6,646 nucleotides of DNA, from assembly GCA_023400335.1 (NCBI GenBank), contig JAEXFF010000134.1:1-6646 (forward strand), in the 5' to 3' direction. Made by a program: the position numbers and the translations under genes. Origin of the DNA: Bacteroidota bacterium (GTDB lineage Bacteria; Bacteroidota; Bacteroidia; Bacteroidales; Marinifilaceae). How positions within the stretch are numbered: the first letter of the stretch is position 1; each line of letters begins with the position of its first letter. This document shows positions 1-4,457 of this stretch, one piece after another. The notes under the pieces were generated by a model. That model searched no databases and was not told the DNA's origin. It worked only from the letters and a program-made list of their open reading frames with translations.

Positions 1-68
1 AGGTTAAGGTGGAAAATCCGATATCAAAAGTAAAAACTAGAAACAGGGGGATAGATTCAGGGTGTGAT

Positions 69-74
69 AAGGAG
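69..74 (+). promoter_or_regulatory. Shine-Dalgarno site of the acyltransferase gene
   Basis: AAGGAG lies 8 nt before the ATG at 83 and fixes that start. A strong site like this is notable because many Bacteroidota genes, including the other three in this window, lack a clear one. No -7/-33 promoter pair is visible in bases 1-68, so the gene may be transcribed from further upstream. Confidence 0.7.
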
Positions 75-82
75 ATAAAATT

Positions 83-1882
83 ATGAATCTGATAGAATCG
101 AGTGATTTATTAAAAGCGTCGGAAGGATTGAATCGTTTCGGAGGAAGTTTTGCGGCGAAGATGGTTATGCATATCATGCGGCTGAATAAAATCAATAAAT
201 TGTATTCGGACGTATATGATGAAGATCCGAATGCTTTTTTAGACCGTTTAATTAATGCATTGGGAGTGACGATAGAAATCAACGAGGAAGATTTGCAAAA
301 AATACCGAAAGAGGGGGCTTTTATTACCATTTCCAATCATCCTTTCGGAGGATTAGACGGTATTATTCTGATTAAATTGTTGAGTAAAATCCGGCCGGAT
401 TATAAAGTTATGGCAAACTTTTTGCTAAAAAAGATTGTGCCGATTAAAGATTATTTTTTGGGGGTAAATCCGTTTGAAAATCAGAAGGCTATATCGAGTA
501 CGGCAGGAATTAAAGAAGCGTTACGGCATTTATCGGATGGGAAACCATTGGGACTATTTCCGGCGGGAGAGGTTTCTGCCTATCAGGCGGAATCGAACAA
601 TATAGAAGATAAGGAATGGGGGACCTCCGTTTTAAAGATGATCCGGAAAGCAAATGTACCGGTCATTCCAATTTATTTTAAGGGTTCCAATAGCTTGTTA
701 TTTCACCTGCTGGGTTTAATTCATCCGATGCTGAGGACAGTAAAGTTGCCTTCAGAATTATTAAATAAGAAAAATAGAATCGTGAAATTGAGAATCGGAA
801 ATCCGATTAGTGTCGAAACACAAAATTCTTTTGCAGATATTATCCAATACGGTAAATTTTTGCGGGCGAAGACTTATTTATTGGGTTCTTCTTTAGAAGT
901 AAAAAAATTCTTTTTGAAATCGCAAAAGGCGGAACCCAAGGCCGAGCCTATCATTCCGGAAGCAGATGGGGCGGTATTGAAGAAAGAAGTGCAGAATATC
1001 GCTGAAGATTATCTGTTGTTTAATATGAAGAATTACAGTGTCTATTGTGCACCTTCTATTAAAATACCCAATATTCTCAATGAGATCGGCCGGCTCAGGG
1101 AGGTAACGTTCCGGGCTGTAGGAGAAGGGACAAACCGGAGTATCGATCTGGACGAGTATGATCTCTATTATTTCCATCTTTTTATCTGGGACAATGACAC
1201 AGACAAAATTGTTGGCGCTTATCGGGTAGGGAAAGGAAAGGAAGTGATTGACCGTTATGGTTTAAAGGGATTTTATATCAACTCTCTTTTCAAAATTCGG
1301 AAGGCTATGCTTCCGATTCTATACGAATCGATAGAGCTGGGACGTTCGTTTATCATTGAAGATTACCAGCGGAAACCTTTGCCACTGTTTTTATTGTGGA
1401 AAGGGATACTGTATTTTCTGATCAAAAATCCCGAATACCGCTATTTAATCGGTCCGGTTACCATAAGCGGTAAGTATACAGATGTTTCCAAAGAACTTAT
1501 AATGAAGTTTATTATTCAGAACCACTATAATAATGAATTGGCCCGCTATGTCTCTTCCCGTTGCAAATATCGGGTGGAAACAAAAGATCCGGATGTGGAT
1601 GTTATGCTGGAGGCTTCTCAGAATAATATTGCTTTATTGGATAAAATGATCGGGGATATAGAACCTTCCAGTGATAAATTGCCGATTTTACTGAAAAAAT
1701 ATATTTCATTAAATGCTAAAATAATCGGGTTTAATATCGATCCTAAATTTAATATGTGTCTGGACGGGCTGTTGATTTTAGATTTGTTCGATGTACCGAT
1801 GAATACAATTGAATCTTTGTCAAAAGAAATTAACGACGAAACCATTTTAAGTCGTTTTTCGTCAGATAGTGTGGTGCTATAA
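83..1882 (+). CDS. Bifunctional PlsC-like O-acyltransferase / GNAT-type N-acyltransferase, OlsF-like aminolipid synthase
   Basis: The 599-residue protein has two domains. Residues about 60-270 form a PlsC-like lysophospholipid acyltransferase: SNHPFGGLDG (H86 and D92, the H-x5-D variant of the usual H-x4-D catalytic pair), NPFENQ at 129-134, the substrate-binding block LFPAGEVS at 158-165, and VIPIYFKG at 194-201. A charged linker with KAEPKAEP follows at about 282-295. Residues about 300-599 resemble the hemolysin/N-acyltransferase (GNAT-like) family: REVTFRAVGEGT at 339-350, GAYRVG at 378-383, ELGRSFI at 418-424, and a conserved-looking tail LPILLKKY...GFNIDPKFN...CLDGLLILDL. In OlsF-type proteins the C-terminal domain N-acylates an amino acid from an acyl donor and the N-terminal domain adds the second acyl chain. 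In gut Bacteroidales the amino acid is often glycine, made by separate GlsB and GlsA. The product here (ornithine, glycine or other lipid) is inference. Site of action is presumably the inner face of the cytoplasmic membrane. The ATG at 83 has a good Shine-Dalgarno. lysE follows after 27 bp. Confidence 0.85.
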   Translation: MNLIESSDLLKASEGLNRFGGSFAAKMVMHIMRLNKINKLYSDVYDEDPNAFLDRLINALGVTIEINEEDLQKIPKEGAFITISNHPFGGLDGIILIKLLSKIRPDYKVMANFLLKKIVPIKDYFLGVNPFENQKAISSTAGIKEALRHLSDGKPLGLFPAGEVSAYQAESNNIEDKEWGTSVLKMIRKANVPVIPIYFKGSNSLLFHLLGLIHPMLRTVKLPSELLNKKNRIVKLRIGNPISVETQNSFADIIQYGKFLRAKTYLLGSSLEVKKFFLKSQKAEPKAEPIIPEADGAVLKKEVQNIAEDYLLFNMKNYSVYCAPSIKIPNILNEIGRLREVTFRAVGEGTNRSIDLDEYDLYYFHLFIWDNDTDKIVGAYRVGKGKEVIDRYGLKGFYINSLFKIRKAMLPILYESIELGRSFIIEDYQRKPLPLFLLWKGILYFLIKNPEYRYLIGPVTISGKYTDVSKELIMKFIIQNHYNNELARYVSSRCKYRVETKDPDVDVMLEASQNNIALLDKMIGDIEPSSDKLPILLKKYISLNAKIIGFNIDPKFNMCLDGLLILDLFDVPMNTIESLSKEINDETILSRFSSDSVVL

Positions 1883-1909
1883 CGGCAAAGGATTAAAAAC
1901 AGAGCAGGG

Positions 1910-2569
1910 ATGTACGATATCGTATACATTTTCAGAGGGATGTTAATCGGACTGATGGTGTCTGTTCCCTTAGGACCTATGGGTGTACTTATTATTCAGA
2001 AAACATTGCATAAAGGAGCTTTGTCCGGCTTTATTGCCGGAATGGGTGCAGCTTGTGCGGACTTATTTTATGCTACTGTGGCCGCTTTCGGGTTAGGGTT
2101 TGTCATCAATACCATTAAGACGCATGAAGTAATTCTCCAGATTATCGGAGGCATTTTTCTGATTATCGTCGGATTGAAAATTTATTTTGATAATCCTTTA
2201 AAACAGGTGAAGGCTAAAAGACGGGTGACAAAGAAAGGATTATTAGGGGATTTTTTATCTTTATTTTTTTTGACGGCTTCTAACCCGGTTACTGTAATTG
2301 TATTTATGGCTGTATTTGCAGGTACTTCTGTATTTGGGGATGCTCCCAATGCTGTGACCGAGATAATGGTACTTATTGGGGTATTGCTGGGGGGAAGTGC
2401 CTGGTGGTATGTTCTTTCGACAATAGTTAATATTTTCCGGAAGAAATTTAAATTGCGGGTATTGATCACGATCAACCGGGTGTCGGGAATTATTATTACT
2501 ATTTTAGGAGGATTGGTTATTTTGGCTGCTTTTGAACCTTTCCGGTCGATGTTGCCTTCTGCTGCTTAA
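1910..2569 (+). CDS. LysE family translocator (amino-acid exporter-like)
   Basis: This is a 219-residue, very hydrophobic protein of typical LysE/RhtB length. It has about six membrane segments, at roughly residues 5-27, 40-65, 73-93, 114-138, 150-175 and 190-207. The family signature near the N-terminus is SVPLGPMGVLIIQKTLHKG (18-36). SNPVT at 124-128 sits at the start of the second half, where the family has a conserved Asn-Pro, and a basic loop KAKRRVTKKG (101-110) is probably cytoplasmic. LysE-family proteins export amino acids or related small molecules using the proton gradient; the substrate cannot be read from sequence. The start at 1910 keeps the full first helix. An alternative ATG at 1940 would remove 10 residues. 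The gene lies 27 bp after the acyltransferase stop with no terminator between them, so co-transcription is likely. Pairing with an aminolipid synthase suggests a link to amino-acid handling, but that is inference. Confidence 0.88.
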   Translation: MYDIVYIFRGMLIGLMVSVPLGPMGVLIIQKTLHKGALSGFIAGMGAACADLFYATVAAFGLGFVINTIKTHEVILQIIGGIFLIIVGLKIYFDNPLKQVKAKRRVTKKGLLGDFLSLFFLTASNPVTVIVFMAVFAGTSVFGDAPNAVTEIMVLIGVLLGGSAWWYVLSTIVNIFRKKFKLRVLITINRVSGIIITILGGLVILAAFEPFRSMLPSAA

Positions 2570-3621
2570 TCGGAAGAGGTCTGTTTGTTCTGCCAGTGTT
2601 TAGAGTCTCCCCATTCCTGAAAGGCAACATGGCAGCCATAGCGGGAGATGCTTTCGGTCAGTTTTTGCATCACTTCAGTAGCTCCTTCCTCAGAGAAGGG
2701 TTTGCCCTGATATAAAGTATAATTTTTCCGCTGTATAGCGGGAGTGATATTGGGCATAATGACGTTGGCCCCGGCAGAGAGGGCTTTTTCCCGTCCCAGC
2801 GGATCAATTGCCTGTAGGGCTGTGGTTGCGGCGATGTTGATGTCCGGCATAAGTAACCGCAGGCAAGCCACCATATGCAGCCCTAAACGGAATCTTTCCG
2901 GAAGAGGAAGAAGCTGTGTCCGTTCAGCATAAAGGGGTGTATCCGGATGTTCCAGATAAGGCCCCATACCCACCATATCGATATCCAGGGATTTTAGGAA
3001 TAGAAGATCGCGGGCAAGCATTTCGGTTGTTTGAAAAGGTAAACCGATCATAACCCCGCTACCGGTTTGATACCCGCATCGTTTGAGCGCTTCGATACAA
3101 GTACGGCGGGTAGAAAAAGAATGTAGCCCGTCCCGGGGATGAATTTTTTTATAAAATGCAGGATCGGAAGTTTCAATCCGCAATAAATAGCGGTGGGCTC
3201 CGCATTCAAACCAATATCGGTAAGTATCTTCATTTTGTTCTCCCAATGAAAGCGTAATCCCCAGACGATTTTGACTTCTTTTTTTTATTTCCGTTAATAA
3301 TTTGCCGATCTGGCGGATAAAAACAGGATCCGTTCTTTCGCCTCCCTGTAAAACGATGGAGCCATACCGGTGCTCGTCGGCAAAGAGAGCGGCATTGAGG
3401 ATTTCATTCTCTGTAAGGGTGTAGCGATGGACCCGGAGGTTCGATTTACGGATGCCACAATAGAGACAATCTTTCCGGCAAATATTGGATATTTCAATCA
3501 AGCCGCGAAGATGAACAGCATTTCCGATCCGGGAGTTCCTTAAGCCGGCGGCATCGGCGAATAGTCGGCTTTCTTCTTCACCTGTACATTTTAATAATCG
3601 GATGATTTCAGCTTGTTCCAT
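2566..3621 (-). CDS. hydE: [FeFe] hydrogenase H-cluster radical SAM maturase HydE
   Basis: This is a radical-SAM enzyme of about 351 residues, the usual HydE length. HydE acts with HydF and HydG to build the dithiomethylamine-bridged diiron subcluster of [FeFe]-hydrogenase. Numbering from an upstream GTG at 3633 (ATG = residue 5), the 4Fe-4S ligands are C52, C56 and C59 in the CRKDCLYCGIR motif. Other HydE-typical blocks are IVLQGGER (93-100), GITLSLGE (125-132), RYLLRIETSDP (148-158), GVMIGLPFQT (193-202), DMVGMGPYLEHPDTPL (219-234), AATTALQAIDPLGREKA (268-284) and VIMPNITP (291-298). No cysteines follow LYQGKP, so the optional second Fe-S site appears absent. I prefer the ATG at 3621 to the GTG at 3633: neither has a Shine-Dalgarno, but the ATG leaves the same distance to a candidate -7 box as the divergent gene has. 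The 3' end overlaps the convergent lysE stop by 4 bp. HydF, HydG and the hydrogenase are not in this window. Confidence 0.95.
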   Translation of the reverse strand: MEQAEIIRLLKCTGEEESRLFADAAGLRNSRIGNAVHLRGLIEISNICRKDCLYCGIRKSNLRVHRYTLTENEILNAALFADEHRYGSIVLQGGERTDPVFIRQIGKLLTEIKKRSQNRLGITLSLGEQNEDTYRYWFECGAHRYLLRIETSDPAFYKKIHPRDGLHSFSTRRTCIEALKRCGYQTGSGVMIGLPFQTTEMLARDLLFLKSLDIDMVGMGPYLEHPDTPLYAERTQLLPLPERFRLGLHMVACLRLLMPDINIAATTALQAIDPLGREKALSAGANVIMPNITPAIQRKNYTLYQGKPFSEEGATEVMQKLTESISRYGCHVAFQEWGDSKHWQNKQTSSD

Positions 3622-3643
3622 CTGTAAATACACTTTAAAGACA

Positions 3644-3651
3644 CAATATTA
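3644..3651 (-). promoter_or_regulatory. Candidate -7 box for hydE
   Basis: Read on the minus strand this is TAATATTG, one mismatch from the Bacteroidota -7 consensus TAnnTTTG. It ends 22 nt before the ATG at 3621. The -7 box of the divergent gene is also exactly 22 nt from its ATG, which supports both the box and the ATG start. No TTTG-like -33 element is visible 19-21 nt upstream, so the call is tentative. Confidence 0.35.
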
Positions 3652-3749
3652 GAAAAAATCCTTTATTTTTCCCTATACTATTTGAAATAACCGTATGGAC
3701 AGAAAAGCAATCTCCCGGTAACTGGTATTTTTCGTTTAAACTCCACGTA

Positions 3750-3776
3750 TTCAATTGAAAGTCGCTCTTCAGTGAA
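3750..3776. promoter_or_regulatory. Pair of TTCA/TGAA palindromes, possible operator
   Basis: TTCAATTGAA at 3750-3759 is a perfect 10-bp palindrome. TTCAGTGAA at 3768-3776 has the same half-sites around a single base. Their centres are about 17.5 bp apart. The second also lies inside an imperfect hairpin at 3761-3780 (GTCG paired with CGAC). Similar half-sites repeated between divergent promoters could bind a dimeric regulator, but short AT-rich palindromes also arise by chance. Confidence 0.25.
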
Positions 3777-3869
3777 CGACCGGATGAAAATGATAACCTG
3801 GCATATCAAGGCTACACGGAAGAATTATATAAAATTTTAACACGCATAAAGGAGCGAACTTTTCTTTTC

Positions 3870-3901
3870 TTGTTATTATTTTCAATAATTTACTAATTTT
3901 G
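3870..3901 (+). promoter_or_regulatory. Bacteroidota-type promoter for the DUF3352-like gene
   Basis: TAATTTTG at 3894-3901 matches the Bacteroidota -7 consensus TAnnTTTG exactly. CTTG at 3869-3872, a three-of-four match to the -33 TTTG, lies 21 nt upstream, within the normal 19-21 nt spacing. Transcription would begin roughly at 3906-3910, leaving a leader of about 15 nt before the ATG at 3924. The leader has no Shine-Dalgarno, which is common in this phylum. Confidence 0.6.
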
Positions 3902-3923
3902 CTATTCAAACAGATATACGGTT

Positions 3924-4457
3924 ATGAAAAAGGGGGTTTGGTTATCAATTATAGGGGTGCTGTTATTGGGGTTAATTATCTATAGCCTGTGGCATATTTA
4001 CCGGCGTGGAGAATTACAAAATAACAGTAAGGATTCTTTTATTCCCTACAATTCGGCTTTCGTTATAAATATAAATGCCGGTATTGCTTTACCGGAGAAA
4101 ATTGATGCAGCATTTAAATCCGGTATTGCTGATTTTCAGAACACTTTACTTTACCGTTCTGCCTCTTTACTGGAGAATAAGGATTTTATTGCTCCGACAT
4201 CCCGGGTGATAGCCTTACGGAAAGAAGGAAAAGAGAAAATTGTATATTTATTTGTAGGAGATAATAAGGATGTTCTAGCAGGAAAGGAAGTATTTGAATG
4301 TCTGAGAGAAAATTTCGCATGGAGAGCGATCATTCCGCGAAAATACGATCAGTATAAAATATATACATTAAAGGCAGAGAAAGGAGAAATCTTCTGTGCG
4401 GCAGAAGAAGGTAAAATTTTACTTTCGATTCAGAGTTGTTTCTCGAAGATGCTTTAA
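3924..4457 (+). CDS. DUF3352-like membrane-anchored protein, N-terminal part of a frameshifted gene
   Basis: This frame gives 177 residues, but only about the first 171 look native. The true gene continues in another frame from about 4436. Residues 1-4 (MKKG) followed by a hydrophobic helix at about 5-24 and then WHIYRRGE suggest an N-terminal membrane anchor or uncleaved signal, with the rest outside the cytoplasm. IPYNSAFVININ (40-51) resembles the opening of DUF3352-type proteins, where a Pro and a polar turn precede a beta strand. The stretch EEGKILLSIQS just before the break is a typical strand followed by a helix start. After it come only CFSKML and a stop, a tail that fits nothing. The gene appears to have its own promoter at 3870-3901. 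Function is unknown. The family assignment is by resemblance only. Confidence 0.7.
   Translation: MKKGVWLSIIGVLLLGLIIYSLWHIYRRGELQNNSKDSFIPYNSAFVININAGIALPEKIDAAFKSGIADFQNTLLYRSASLLENKDFIAPTSRVIALRKEGKEKIVYLFVGDNKDVLAGKEVFECLRENFAWRAIIPRKYDQYKIYTLKAEKGEIFCAAEEGKILLSIQSCFSKML
4431..4445 (+). other. Frameshift junction (apparent one-base deletion)
   Basis: Upstream the frame reads CAG AGT (Q S). From 4436 the frame one base back reads TTG TTT CTC GAA GAT GCT, giving LFLEDALKQFEQE and then more than 700 open codons. Adding one T (AGT TTG instead of AGTTG) restores a seamless ILLSIQSLFLEDALKQ. No XXXYYYZ slippery heptamer is visible here, so programmed -1 frameshifting is not supported. The run involved is only two or three T, too short for a classic phase-variable tract. 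Confidence 0.75.

Larger units (their letters stand above)
3622..3923. other. Divergent intergenic region without a gene
   Basis: About 300 bp separate the start of hydE (reading left) from the start of the DUF3352-like gene (reading right). The region carries candidate promoters for each gene at its two ends and two small palindromes in the middle (3750-3776). A further AT palindrome, TAAAATTTTA, lies at 3830-3839. I see no tRNA, no convincing small RNA and no credible ORF. The longest start-to-stop stretch I noted, at 3784-3840, is only 18 codons. Confidence 0.7.

Noticed and set aside
3..86. Open plus-strand frame entering from the left edge and ending in TGA that overlaps the ATG at 83 (ATGA)
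   Set aside because: It could be the tail of an upstream gene translationally coupled to the acyltransferase, but 27 codons with no recognisable motif and uneven codon use are too little to call a gene.
893..1177. Minus-strand ORF inside the acyltransferase gene
   Set aside because: It is a shadow of the well-supported plus-strand gene, with no family resemblance and no ribosome binding site.
2744..2932. Plus-strand ORF inside hydE
   Set aside because: It lies opposite conserved HydE motifs and its translation resembles no protein I know.
3784..3840. Short ORF of 18 codons in the divergent intergenic region
   Set aside because: No ribosome binding site, no recognisable motif, and a length expected by chance.
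4430..4445. Programmed -1 ribosomal frameshift
   Set aside because: No slippery heptamer and no obvious downstream pseudoknot or hairpin; a simple one-base deletion explains the data better.
4412..4457. Phase variation by a homopolymer tract at the frameshift
   Set aside because: The T run at the junction is only two or three bases; a nearby four-T and four-A run at 4413-4420 lies upstream in a stretch that already reads sensibly in the first frame.
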